Part shown: positions 9,911-19,124 of the stretch, piece by piece
Numbering within the stretch: the stretch's first letter is position 1
Layout: each line of letters starts with the position of its first letter
Origin: Meira nashicola
Taxonomy: Eukaryota; Basidiomycota; Exobasidiomycetes; Exobasidiales; Brachybasidiaceae
Direction of reading: 5' to 3'
Assembly (NCBI GenBank): GCA_001600355.1
Contig: BCJU01000001.1
Location: forward strand, 1,013,178-1,077,177
Length of the DNA: 64,000 nucleotides
The notes under the pieces: generated by a model
Told to the model about the DNA's origin: nothing
Seen by the model: the letters and a program-made list of their open reading frames with translations, nothing else
The model's database searches: none
Position numbers and translations under genes: made by a program

Positions 9911-11743
9911 TTATGAGAAGAAACCTTTTCGGTCTTCTGATCTCATCCTAGACATATATCCAAGCAAGAGATAAAGACGGAAAAGTTGCGCACAATCATC
10001 ATTGTCCTTGAAAGGGTATTGAGCTCCTAAATTATAAGCTGCTGAAAAACCTGAAACCATGCCAACTTCGTGCATATTGACTAAACTCCAAGCACCAGCA
10101 TAACTTGTATGATTTTGACCGTTTATCGTCCACATCCAAGGTACAGTACCGCCATAATGTTGCCATCTATGACTTTGTTGTTTCCACCATTTTTCTAAAA
10201 TGATTTTATCTTTTGCAACTTCTTCTTTTGTCCATCTTTGTCTTTGTTCGTAATCCAAATAAATTGTTTGATAAACATGATTCTCTTTAGGAGGAGATTG
10301 TTTATTTTCATCTTGAATTGCATTATCAGGTTCATCCAACACTTTTGGATTTTCATCTTTGGCTAATTTCTTTCCTCCTTCACCAGTTTGACGTTGAACG
10401 GGTGGTGCATCTTTTAGAGTAATATCTGCATCTTTTCCAACTGCAGGCATACCTTCAAATTGACCTTGATAATGTGTTAAATCAAAACTCATTTCGATTT
10501 GTGATGGATCTTCTTCGTACATTTTGATCAAATAGAGTGGCTTCCAATTCTCTTCTGCGAATTTAAAAGCTTTCTTGCTTTCTTCATCTTCTCTCTTTGC
10601 GTTCAAATCACTGTTATAGTTCATCTCGTAATGTTTCTTCATATAATCGTAATCGTGATGGGTAACTGTGATATCCCATTTGTATAACACATTACCCAAA
10701 ATTTTACGTTCTTTCCATGATGGACCTGAACCGTTTTGCAAGATCTTAAGAGCGCTATCTGCATCACATGCAAAGATGACATCATCAAACACTTCTGGTT
10801 CTTCGGATTCATGTCCTTCGTATGTTGCTAAAATGTTACCACCTAATTGCTTTGCTTTCTTTGTTCCTCTTTCTAAACTTGCAACTCCACAAGATAAACC
10901 GAATCGAATATTACCTGCAGCTTCCAATCTTGTTCTCCATAAACCATATACTCTGCCTAATTCTGGAAATGCTTTCATGTGTGGCACACTTGCTAAAAGA
11001 GATTCTTGACTAAATTCAAACAATCGCATATTTGGATCCAAGAAGAGACGTTCAATGATTGCACTAGAGACATGCTTTGTTTGATTTCCAGTTCCCATGA
11101 ATAATGCAACCAAAGGAAACACCATTCGTTCACCAAAAGAAGGAGAAAAACGAAACATTTTTAACATTCTGTCTACGGGAATAAGAGCAAAGAATGGTTC
11201 AAACGTTTTGATTGTTGGAAGTACTTTACCAAACTTTTTTATATCTTCCTTAAATTCATCCACCAATTGACTAGGAAAAACGTTTGACCAAAAAGTTTCT
11301 TGACCTTTTCCGAAACTGATTTGCATTCCAACATCACTTGCTCTAAAACCTAAGACTTTTTCAAACATCGTTAAAGTGTTATGAAATACAGGACTTGCAC
11401 CTTGAACACCATCATTAATGTATTCTGCTCCAAAGTTTGGATGTCCATTCTTTTCGTTTGGTAATTGATAAGAAGTTGCACTTCCACCTACATTTTGTGC
11501 TTTATCAACAATTTTAACTTCAAACTTTTCAGGTGATAATGAAAACGCATAGCCTGCTGCCATTCCAGAACATCCTGCTCCGATGATTAAAACTCGCTTC
11601 TTCTTTGTGGGGGTGGTGGTGTTGGAAGAAGAAGGTGCTGGTTTGGATGTGGAGGCGGGGAAAGTAGAATCATTCACAACACCATAAGTATTTTGAGCCG
11701 CCAATGTTGGGCCTGTTTGATTAGATTTGACTGAACCAGACAT
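9911..11743 (-). CDS. FAD-dependent amine-oxidase-like oxidoreductase
   Basis: A 610-residue protein. After a Ser/Thr/Pro-rich leader of about 48 residues comes a Rossmann dinucleotide-binding fold (VLIIGAGCSGMAAG, residues 51-64), with the acidic end of strand 2 in EVKIVDKAQNVGGSA. The C-terminal part contains a GXXSAA-like helix (GMVSGFSAAYNLGAQ) typical of the FAD-binding closure in NAD(P)-binding-8/amine-oxidase flavoproteins. Between them is a charged Lys/Glu/Pro-rich insertion around residues 430-490. No signal peptide or membrane helix is evident, so a cytosolic location is likely. The family covers polyamine oxidases, phytoene desaturase-like enzymes and many uncharacterised flavoproteins; the substrate cannot be read here. 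Single exon. Confidence 0.7.
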   Translation of the reverse strand: MSGSVKSNQTGPTLAAQNTYGVVNDSTFPASTSKPAPSSSNTTTPTKKKRVLIIGAGCSGMAAGYAFSLSPEKFEVKIVDKAQNVGGSATSYQLPNEKNGHPNFGAEYINDGVQGASPVFHNTLTMFEKVLGFRASDVGMQISFGKGQETFWSNVFPSQLVDEFKEDIKKFGKVLPTIKTFEPFFALIPVDRMLKMFRFSPSFGERMVFPLVALFMGTGNQTKHVSSAIIERLFLDPNMRLFEFSQESLLASVPHMKAFPELGRVYGLWRTRLEAAGNIRFGLSCGVASLERGTKKAKQLGGNILATYEGHESEEPEVFDDVIFACDADSALKILQNGSGPSWKERKILGNVLYKWDITVTHHDYDYMKKHYEMNYNSDLNAKREDEESKKAFKFAEENWKPLYLIKMYEEDPSQIEMSFDLTHYQGQFEGMPAVGKDADITLKDAPPVQRQTGEGGKKLAKDENPKVLDEPDNAIQDENKQSPPKENHVYQTIYLDYEQRQRWTKEEVAKDKIILEKWWKQQSHRWQHYGGTVPWMWTINGQNHTSYAGAWSLVNMHEVGMVSGFSAAYNLGAQYPFKDNDDCAQLFRLYLLLGYMSRMRSEDRKGFFS

Positions 11744-12177
11744 CTTTATAGGGTAATGTTTTGAAAAGGTGTTAAGGTAAAGAAGAAAAAGATAATTGTG
11801 TATTGAACGGGCAGATTATATCTTTCTTTTAAGTCATCCTCCATCTTAGCAAATCATTTCCCAAAATCGTATGCAGGTGCTTGTCAGCAAAAAAATGTTC
11901 ACTAGAGCAGTGTGACTTTTTGGGCAGGGAAAACAAGATCTACGCTAAGAGTCTATAATGCCCGATGCTGCTTTTGCGTTTGAATAAATAAAGTACGTGC
12001 GTGTGTGCGTGTACCTGAGTAGTTTACATGCATGCACGAACTGAACGCGTCTTCTTAATGCCTGGTGTTGTTCTTTTTGAATTATGCATGCATTTTGTTA
12101 ATCAGAAGAAATCATTTTATGTTCATCAATTCCAGCACCTTCCTCAAGTTCCTATGCAACTCTTTGATTAATTCAAT
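11744..12177. other. Divergent promoter region, FAD oxidoreductase / DUF2786 gene 1
   Basis: 434 bp between two divergently transcribed genes. It contains a GT-rich stretch near 12000 and two close copies of the intergenic word: CATGCATGCA at 12027-12036 and ATGCATGCAT at 12084-12093. No gene is visible. Confidence 0.5.
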
Positions 12178-13620
12178 ATGGCGAGACCAGCCAAGAAAGG
12201 CAAAGAGAAGGGTAGTGGCTTACATGTGGCTCGGAAGGGATCCACGGATTCACCCCCAGAGAAGATCAGTCGATATGCACGAGTAACAAGACTTGCAACT
12301 GATCAATCAGTTGATCAAGAAGCAACAAATAGCAAATTAGAACAAGTTGATTCGGGATTATTAGAACGTATTCGAAAGATGTTGAAATTAGCTCAACATC
12401 CAAATACTACTGAAGCTGAAGCTAAACAAGCTCTTCGTGCAAGTACAAGAATGTTATCTGCTGCCAATTTAACGGAAGCAGAAGTTATGTCTCGAGAAAG
12501 TGCAGAAGAACAAGCACAAAGGGCAGGTCACAGTATCGTTACCATTCGTCATAGAGATGGAAAAAATGTTTCTTTGGAACAATGGTCGATCACTTTGGGA
12601 CATGCGATAAATCATTCATTTAATGTCAAATTCTTTCATACCACTTGGACTTCACATGATCGTATCGAATTCACATTTTATGGGTTGCGCGATAATACAG
12701 TCGCTGCAGTGATTTCATTCGAAGCCGTTTTCAATCTTGCTCTTACTTGGGCTGCAGATAGAACAGACGTCAAAGGAAGGACAGGAAAGAATAGCTATTT
12801 GCTCGGATTGAGCTCGTCACTATATCAGATGGCCAAAAAGGAGAAAAAAGACGAAGAAGAAAAGGCAGTAGAATTTGAAAAGCGTTCATTGCTGAAAAGT
12901 GAAGCTGAAGCCGTCAAATTGGAAAAAAGCCACAAGTTACGTTTAGATGAAAATGCTGTGAAATCTGGCACGGTCGCTGACGAAGAAGATGAGGAAGACA
13001 TCGTTTTTGTTAGTATAAAACATGGACCAAAACGTGAACCAGATGATATCAAGGTAAAAGATGAAGGATTCAGCTCGGATGATGATCTTCCTGAGCCTAA
13101 TCTTGGCGCACAAATGGATGATGACGAGTCTGAAGACGACTTTGTTGATGCAAAACAAGATGACGATGAGGACGGCGAAGAAGAGTTGGGCGATATAAAG
13201 GCTGAGCAAATCCGATTCGATGCAGCATTTGATAGACGCGCAGAACCTTCGATGAACAGTTCTGCTGTCAAAGAAGAAGATGCAGCAAACACTACTGTGA
13301 AGAATGAATACTACGGTGGAATGGCACCGCATTCAGTGAAACATGAAGTACCAGACGTAAATGTAAAAGCTGAAGTCAAAGCTGAAGTCAAGGTTGAAGA
13401 CGAAACCGAAGTACCTGCCTGGCAAAGTCATGCTCAATTGACAGTTTTCAAAGAGACAGCCGCAAGAATTGCAGATGATTACCTGAAAGAGATGAACACT
13501 AAAATCCGAATGAGGAAAGCAAAGAGAAATGCGGCAATGCATGATTCTTCAGCCTACAAAAAAGGACAAGAAGATGCTCGTAAAGTGGACCTCAAACGTC
13601 GCAGGCTGGAAGCAGAATAG
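12178..13620 (+). CDS. DUF2786-domain protein, tandem paralogue 1
   Basis: A 480-residue protein of unknown function. The order is: a basic Lys/Gly-rich start; the array-conserved RYARVTRLATD; a clear DUF2786 segment at about residues 61-101 (LLERIRKMLKLAQHPNTTEAEAKQA); then the companion domain seen in fungal relatives (I believe catalogued as DUF7168) at about 118-219, with FYGLRDNTVAAVISFEAVFNL and YLLGLSSSLYQM. The C-terminal half is acidic and disordered. It carries nine PsiKxE motifs, four crowded in one run near window 13340-13400, and a DEEDIVFVSI patch resembling a SUMO-interaction motif. It ends in a conserved WQSHAQL block and basic LKRRRLE, a likely nuclear signal. It is the best-preserved DUF2786 of the three copies and probably closest to ancestral. 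Function is unknown; a nuclear role is inference. Confidence 0.8.
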   Translation: MARPAKKGKEKGSGLHVARKGSTDSPPEKISRYARVTRLATDQSVDQEATNSKLEQVDSGLLERIRKMLKLAQHPNTTEAEAKQALRASTRMLSAANLTEAEVMSRESAEEQAQRAGHSIVTIRHRDGKNVSLEQWSITLGHAINHSFNVKFFHTTWTSHDRIEFTFYGLRDNTVAAVISFEAVFNLALTWAADRTDVKGRTGKNSYLLGLSSSLYQMAKKEKKDEEEKAVEFEKRSLLKSEAEAVKLEKSHKLRLDENAVKSGTVADEEDEEDIVFVSIKHGPKREPDDIKVKDEGFSSDDDLPEPNLGAQMDDDESEDDFVDAKQDDDEDGEEELGDIKAEQIRFDAAFDRRAEPSMNSSAVKEEDAANTTVKNEYYGGMAPHSVKHEVPDVNVKAEVKAEVKVEDETEVPAWQSHAQLTVFKETAARIADDYLKEMNTKIRMRKAKRNAAMHDSSAYKKGQEDARKVDLKRRRLEAE

Positions 13621-14307
13621 AAGAGGGTCCTTTGGATACCGTGGTGTTCTTTCCAAAGGATGCAGGAAACCTCTTTAATATATGGTCAGTCCAACCAATC
13701 TCATGACAAAGAAAAATTTACTCAATTTCCCGCATACATTCACATTTTACCCTGATAATTCCATGACGGACTCTTTCTTATCAAGTATACCCCAAAAAAC
13801 GACTTCCACCACTTGTAAATCCTGTATTTATGTTTCAACGATTTCATACCATTACCTGTAAATCATCAAGACGTCCAAAGCTTATCTACACTTTCACTTT
13901 AATACAGAGACGCATCACCTGTAGCACAATCACAAATTGTTCAAATCATTAATGACATAGAGAGACTTCTCATACTATCCTACATCTGGAACAGCAGTGC
14001 TTGTCTGACTCTCAAGATCAGCGACCGAGCCAGGCAATTCAGAAAGCGAGATAAATGTTGTGCGCCTATAAATATTGTTTCTTCTCTTACAACTCTGCTT
14101 GTACTGCATGAAGAATCCGTTTTCAAAAGTAATTGTACTTCTCAAGTAGAGTTGCGTTCAAATAGGTACAAAGATTGCTGAGTCAAGTCAATTCACAGCG
14201 CATACATCCACAGCATAGACATATTATTGCGTAGAATTGAGCGTGCGTGTTGATCTTCTTCCGTTCCTCCATCATCCGATCTTCAAATCATTTGTATTCA
14301 AGAGATC
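13621..14307. other. Spacer between DUF2786 paralogues 1 and 2
   Basis: 687 bp, partly homologous to the spacer at 15586-16142. Shared pieces include ACCTGTAAATCATCAAGACG against ACCTGTAAATCATGAAGACG, GCGAGATAAATG-like sequence, TGCTGAGT, and TATTCAAGAGATCATGCCA just before the start codon. The duplicated unit therefore carried flanking DNA with it. No separate gene is seen. Confidence 0.7.
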
Positions 14308-14508
14308 ATGCCAGATCCAGACCTTAAAGTAAAGAAGGAGGTAGACTTCGAAAAAGAAGCGATCATTAGTGTTCAAGAGGTCATGCCAGATCCAGACCCT
14401 GAAGTAAAGAAGGAGGTAGATTTCGAAAAAGAAGCGATCATTAGTGTTCAAGAGGTCATGCCAGATCCAGACCTTAAAGTAAAGAAGGAGGTAGATCTCG
14501 AAAAGGAA
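14308..14508 (+). repeat. 75-bp in-frame direct repeats (2.7 copies)
   Basis: Copies begin at ATGs 14308, 14383 and 14458, each starting ATGCCAGATCCAGACC and separated by exactly 75 bp; only a few substitutions distinguish them. The repeat ends in GTTCAAGAGGTC, which resembles the untranslated TATTCAAGAGATC just before the first ATG. The unit therefore seems to have captured leader sequence. Confidence 0.9.
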
Positions 14509-15585
14509 GCAACCGCTCAACCCTTCCCTGTGCCACTCATGGTATATGCGCAGGTGACTAGACTTGCTACTGATGATGTTGAAAGCAGCAGCATCAAGAA
14601 AGAGGAAAAATCATCTTCTTCGAATGAAGATAATTCTAATACGACTAAACGTGTAGAAGAGATACTCAATGTAGTCAAGAAAGAAGAAACAGGCGAAGAT
14701 GAAGCAAAGTATGCGCTTCAATTAAGTGCAAAAGTACTATCTTCTGCTAACTCAAAAGAAACACGGGAGATTTTACACGAAGATTCAAAGAAAGAAGACC
14801 AAAGAGGAGGTCATAGTGTTGTGACAATTCGCCGTAAGGATGGTGGTGATATTCATGTAAGAAAGTGGACATTTAATATCGCAGATGCAATTGCGAAAGC
14901 ATTTAATGTGAAAAGATCATACTGGGATGGAAAACAAGATAATACTAGGGTAGCTTTTTATGGTTTACGCGATAATACTGTTGCAGCTGCTATGTCATTC
15001 GAAGCGATTTTCAATCTTGCTCTCACTTGGGCTGCCAACCGTCAGAATAAGAATTGCTATTTGCTCGGACTTAGTTCTTCCATTTATGAGATGACTGAAG
15101 CAGAACAAAAGGCAGAAGAAGAGCAAGCAGTCAAGAATGAGAAAAGCTTGTTTAAAGAAAGAAATCCGGAAAATGATAAGAAAAAGCGGGCGCAAACCAC
15201 ATCAAGCAAAACAAAAGCTATCGAGGTTACGGATGAAGACGACGATGGAAATACAAAGCGTGCAGAATCATCAAAATCTTCACATAGAAGTGTGAAAGTA
15301 GAAATGAAGCCAGAAGTAGATGAGAATGCCCTAATCAACAAAAAACGTCCCATTTCCGATGATGAAGAGATTGAATTTGTCGGATGGCAAAGTCACGCTC
15401 AATTGATAGAATTCAGGAAAATGGCTGGATGTATAGCCATCGAATACTATAAGAAATTGGGATGGAAACTTCATCGTCGACCTATACCAGAGAAAGCCAA
15501 AGTTGACGATGACCTGACTTATCAAAGTGGACAAAAAGATGCACGTAATGTGAACCTCAAGCGCCCTAGATTGGAATTTGCATAG
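14308..15585 (+). CDS. DUF2786-family protein, tandem paralogue 2 (repeat-extended N-terminus)
   Basis: A 425-residue paralogue of the genes on either side. It starts with a 25-residue unit (MPDPDLKVKKEVDFEKEA... ending in ISVQEV), present twice in full and a third time in part, encoded by 75-bp direct repeats. The array-conserved VYAQVTRLATDD follows. The DUF2786 segment is degraded: TKRVEEILNVVKKEETGEDEA keeps the spacing but has lost the typical hydrophobic pattern. The companion domain is well kept (FYGLRDNTVAAAMSFEAIFNL, CYLLGLSSSIYEM). The tail is acidic with SKTKAIEVTDEDDD, then FVGWQSHAQL and a basic LKRPRLE end. VKKE, IKKE, VKNE and VKVE give seven PsiKxE motifs. Each repeat contains an in-frame ATG, so shorter products are possible. 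Function unknown. Confidence 0.75.
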   Translation: MPDPDLKVKKEVDFEKEAIISVQEVMPDPDPEVKKEVDFEKEAIISVQEVMPDPDLKVKKEVDLEKEATAQPFPVPLMVYAQVTRLATDDVESSSIKKEEKSSSSNEDNSNTTKRVEEILNVVKKEETGEDEAKYALQLSAKVLSSANSKETREILHEDSKKEDQRGGHSVVTIRRKDGGDIHVRKWTFNIADAIAKAFNVKRSYWDGKQDNTRVAFYGLRDNTVAAAMSFEAIFNLALTWAANRQNKNCYLLGLSSSIYEMTEAEQKAEEEQAVKNEKSLFKERNPENDKKKRAQTTSSKTKAIEVTDEDDDGNTKRAESSKSSHRSVKVEMKPEVDENALINKKRPISDDEEIEFVGWQSHAQLIEFRKMAGCIAIEYYKKLGWKLHRRPIPEKAKVDDDLTYQSGQKDARNVNLKRPRLEFA

Positions 15586-16142
15586 ATCTTCCCATCGCAT
15601 TTACGGTTGTATATACCTGTCTCTGTTGTTACTCACCACATCTTTTACCTTGTATGTCGCATTTATTCTCATTTACCCCATTTTTACCCTTGTTGAATGT
15701 CCTGTCTATTCCCACCTATATCTTGTACAGTAGTGTATTACCCACCAGATCACCGACCTCGAGAAACGAAATCTTCCAATTGTTAGTCCTGTATTTGTAC
15801 CATTGATTTTGTAACATTACCTGTAAATCATGAAGACGTGAAAAGCTAACTACATTCTCGCATTTTACACATATCAGGATCAGGAACTAAGCTTAGAATT
15901 CCAAAAAGTGAGATAAATGCTTGATTCTGATGAAGCTTCTTTTCCCTTTGCGCAGCCTTTGATGGTATCATGTCAAGCAATCCGCTTTATAACGTGATTG
16001 CAATTTTCGAGTAAAATTTACGAGTGTACTCTGAATGCTGAGTTAGATCAATTTACACACTTAATTGGACCATATATTGCTTCGCGTTCTTGGTCTTCTT
16101 CTTCCATCATCTGATCTTTGACTCATTATTATTCAAGAGACC
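15586..16142. other. Spacer between DUF2786 paralogues 2 and 3
   Basis: 557 bp without its own gene. Its first part resembles the region after paralogue 3 (CCTGTC, pyrimidine-rich runs with CCCATC/TTACCC and ACAGTA...CCACCAGATCA). Its last part resembles the promoter region of paralogue 2. Both gene ends are thus included in the duplicated unit. Confidence 0.65.
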
Positions 16143-17258
16143 ATGCCATTACAAAGCTTTCATCTGAAAAAGGAGGAGACGTTTAAGAGGGAAGCAACCG
16201 TTCAAGCCTTCCCTATGCCACTTATGGTGTATGCGCAGGTTACTAGACTTGCTACTGATCATATTGAAAGTAACAGCAACATCAAGAAAGAGGAAAACTC
16301 ATCTTCTTTGAACCAAGATAAATCTAATACGATTAAACGTGTAGAAGAGGTTCTCAATGTAGTCAAGCAAGAAGAAACAGGCGAAGATGAAGCAAAGTAT
16401 GCGCTTCAATTAAGTACAAAAGTACTATCTTCTGCTAACTCGAAGCAGTCTCAGGGACGTACTCAATTAGGAGGTCATAGTAGCGTTGCAATTCGACGTA
16501 AAGATGGCCGAGATATTGAAAAAAGACAGTGGACAGAAAACCTCGCATTTGCAATTGCAAATGCATTTAACGTAAAACTTCTTTATAAACATCGACCGCA
16601 AAAGTTTTTCAAAATAGTATTCTATGGTTTGCGCGATAATACTGATGCAGCTGCAATGTCATTTGAAGCAGTCTTTAATCTTTCTCTCACTTGGGCTGCA
16701 AATCGTCAGAATAAGAATTGTTATTTGCTTGGACTTAGTTCATCCATTTATGAGATGACTGAAGCAGAACAAAAGGCAGAAGAAAACCAAGCAATCGAGA
16801 ATGAGAAGCGTGCATTCGAGCAAAGTAAGATGGAATATATAAAGAAATGGAGGGCGCAAGACGAATTCAACAAAACAAAAGCTACAACTGTTATGGATCA
16901 AGACGATGATGAAATTGTTTTTCTAGGTATAAAGCGTGCACAAACGACAAAGGATACACATAAAGATGTGAAAGTAGAGGAAAATCTTGAAAAGGATGAA
17001 AAACCTTCTATCAATAAAAAACGTCTTGACTACGACGATGAAGAAAATGAGTTTGTCGGATGGCAAAGTTACACTCAATTAATGGAATTCAGAAAAATGG
17101 CTGAACAGATAGCCGATGAATATAAAAGGGAAAATTTTGGGAAAATGTCTCCTGGTTGTGTACCAGAGAAAAGTGATGTTCACGATCGCTTGACCTATAA
17201 AATTGGACAAAAAGATGCACGTAATGTTGACCTAAAGCGTCGTAGGTTGGAAACCTGA
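16143..17258 (+). CDS. DUF2786-family protein, tandem paralogue 3
   Basis: A 371-residue paralogue, closest to paralogue 2 by eye. It has only one short N-terminal unit (MPLQSFHLKKEETFKREA), so it lacks the 25-residue repeats. VYAQVTRLATDH, a degraded DUF2786 (IKRVEEVLNVVKQEETGEDEA), and the companion domain (FYGLRDNTDAAAMSFEAVFNL, CYLLGLSSSIYEM) follow. An acidic/hydrophobic patch DDDEIVFLGIKRA resembles a SUMO-interaction motif. LKKE, IKKE, VKQE and VKVE match PsiKxE. The terminus keeps FVGWQSYTQL and the basic LKRRRLE. The stretch between the degraded DUF2786 and the companion domain is about ten residues shorter than in paralogue 2. The reading frame is intact, so it is not an obvious pseudogene. 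Function unknown. Confidence 0.75.
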   Translation: MPLQSFHLKKEETFKREATVQAFPMPLMVYAQVTRLATDHIESNSNIKKEENSSSLNQDKSNTIKRVEEVLNVVKQEETGEDEAKYALQLSTKVLSSANSKQSQGRTQLGGHSSVAIRRKDGRDIEKRQWTENLAFAIANAFNVKLLYKHRPQKFFKIVFYGLRDNTDAAAMSFEAVFNLSLTWAANRQNKNCYLLGLSSSIYEMTEAEQKAEENQAIENEKRAFEQSKMEYIKKWRAQDEFNKTKATTVMDQDDDEIVFLGIKRAQTTKDTHKDVKVEENLEKDEKPSINKKRLDYDDEENEFVGWQSYTQLMEFRKMAEQIADEYKRENFGKMSPGCVPEKSDVHDRLTYKIGQKDARNVDLKRRRLET

Positions 17259-17630
17259 TATCTTCTTTCCGCCTGCACATAAACCTGTCCCTCTTTTGTC
17301 TCTTTTATATTCTTGTTTAACCCATCTTAATTCTTGTATATCTCTTTACTTATTCTTCCCATCCTGACTTTTGAATGTCTCTTATTTATCCCATCCTCGC
17401 CCTTTGTTATTGTCTTTTCTCATTTTCACCCACACATTGTATAACAACAGTACATTCCATACCAGATCATTCTAATGTCATGTTAAATATCATGTATTCA
17501 GCTCGCTTCTCAGACAAGAGTCAAAATGGTAATCATCAATTCATTGATATTTTCTTAAATACAAAAAAGGGAGAAATATGAACCTTGAAATCGAGAATAG
17601 AGCCCTGAAAATATTTTAGTTGTTTTTCAT
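17259..17630. other. Convergent 3' region, DUF2786 paralogue 3 / catalase
   Basis: 372 bp of pyrimidine-rich sequence between two convergent genes. It is similar in part to the region downstream of paralogue 2. No gene seen. Confidence 0.5.
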
Positions 17631-19124
17631 TTAAACAGTCACACCGATCTTTTCACCAATGCGAGAAGCAATGTCTGGGTGAACACGTTGGAAGACCTTC
17701 AATTGACGTTGTTGAATTTCCTTGGACTTGCATCCACCCAAATGACCGGAAATGTTGTTGATGAAACGAGATTTGGCACCGTCATCGAATACCTTCTCCC
17801 ACAATGCACGTGGTTGTTCAAAGTCCTTGTCATCAACTTGAGACAAGAAGTTGTTGATTTGAGCTGCTGCCAATTGCTCGTGTGTAGCAGAGACAGTGTT
17901 GCGCTTGGAGTATTGCAATGGCTTGATCAAACTTTGGTAGTTTGGTCGGCTGCCTTGGTTACCATTAACGGTCATGAAACCGTCACGTTGGAAGTTAGCC
18001 ACAGGAACGAGTGGTGCATTCACTGGGATTTGTTGGTAGTTGACACCCAAACGATGACGGTGAGTGTCAGGGTATGAGAACAAACGGCTTTGCAAGACTG
18101 GGTCTGCAGATGGTTCAATACCAGGAACCAAATGACTTGGTGAGAATGCAACTTGTTCAATTTCGGCAAAGTAGTTTTCAGGGTTCTTGTTCAATGTAAT
18201 CTTTCCGACTGGACGCAAAGGGTATTCAGCATGAGGCCAAACTTTTGTCAAATCAAAGACTGAGTGACGGAATTGCTCAGCTTGTTGTTGTGTCATAGTT
18301 TGAACACTAACGGTCCAAGATGGGAATTTGCCTTGTTCGATTTGCTCAAACAATTCAGCGTTGTGAATGTCAGGGTTCTCACCTGCCAATTTAACACCTT
18401 CTTCTTGAGTGTAGAAGTCAACACCTTGGTCAGAGCGAACGTGAATTTGAACGTATTGCCATTCTCCCTTATCGTTGACGAATTTGAAAGTGTGTCCAGA
18501 GTATCCGTGTTGGAATGCATGTCCCTTTGGAATACCACGGTCACCCATCAAGATCATAACTTGATGAACTGACTCTGGGTTTTGAGACAAATAGTCCCAG
18601 AACATGTCATTGTCCTTACAGTGAGTTTGAGGATCACGCTTTTGAGTGTGAATGAAGTGAGGGAATTTTGCTGGATCACGCAAGAAGAAGATTGGAGTGT
18701 TGTTGAAAACCCAGTCCAAATTTCCTTCTTCGGTACGCAACTTAATAGCGAAACCTCTTGGATCACGAGCTGTGTCTGCAGATCCACTTTCACCACCGAC
18801 AGTGGAGAAACGCAAAGTCAGAGGTGTCTTTTTGCCAACTTCGAAAAGCTTGGCGCAACTCAAATCAGAAAGATCATGAGTGGCTTCAAAGACACCATGG
18901 GCACCTCCACCTTTGGCGTGAACGACACGTTCAGGAATACGTTCCCGGTCAAAGTGTGCCAAAAGGTCGATGTGGTGGAAATCTTGCAAGAGCAAAGCAC
19001 TTCCAATTTGCTTGTTACCAACGTGAACTCTTTGAGCTTCGTATGGCTCAGGGTATGGAGCACCGTTTGATGTTGTGTAGACAACGGACTCAGGTCCAGA
19101 GTTGAAGACGTGAGCAGATGGCAT
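17631..19124 (-). CDS. Catalase (small-subunit, heme-dependent)
   Basis: 497 residues from the ATG ending at 19124; the frame runs 26 codons further upstream, but that stretch is Thr/Tyr/Gln-rich leader and MPSAHVFNSGP is the natural start. The enzyme dismutates hydrogen peroxide. Visible catalytic elements are His69 in RVVHAKGGGAHG, Asn142 in FNNTPIFF, the family motif FIHTQKRDPQ, and the proximal heme tyrosine in RLFSYPDTHRHRLG at about residue 352. The length fits a clade-3 small-subunit catalase. The terminus is GEKIGVTV, without an SKL-type peroxisomal signal, so a cytosolic location is the default inference. A good TATA element lies upstream. A promoter this canonical and the smooth coding sequence suggest high, stress-responsive expression. 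Confidence 0.95.
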   Translation of the reverse strand: MPSAHVFNSGPESVVYTTSNGAPYPEPYEAQRVHVGNKQIGSALLLQDFHHIDLLAHFDRERIPERVVHAKGGGAHGVFEATHDLSDLSCAKLFEVGKKTPLTLRFSTVGGESGSADTARDPRGFAIKLRTEEGNLDWVFNNTPIFFLRDPAKFPHFIHTQKRDPQTHCKDNDMFWDYLSQNPESVHQVMILMGDRGIPKGHAFQHGYSGHTFKFVNDKGEWQYVQIHVRSDQGVDFYTQEEGVKLAGENPDIHNAELFEQIEQGKFPSWTVSVQTMTQQQAEQFRHSVFDLTKVWPHAEYPLRPVGKITLNKNPENYFAEIEQVAFSPSHLVPGIEPSADPVLQSRLFSYPDTHRHRLGVNYQQIPVNAPLVPVANFQRDGFMTVNGNQGSRPNYQSLIKPLQYSKRNTVSATHEQLAAAQINNFLSQVDDKDFEQPRALWEKVFDDGAKSRFINNISGHLGGCKSKEIQQRQLKVFQRVHPDIASRIGEKIGVTV

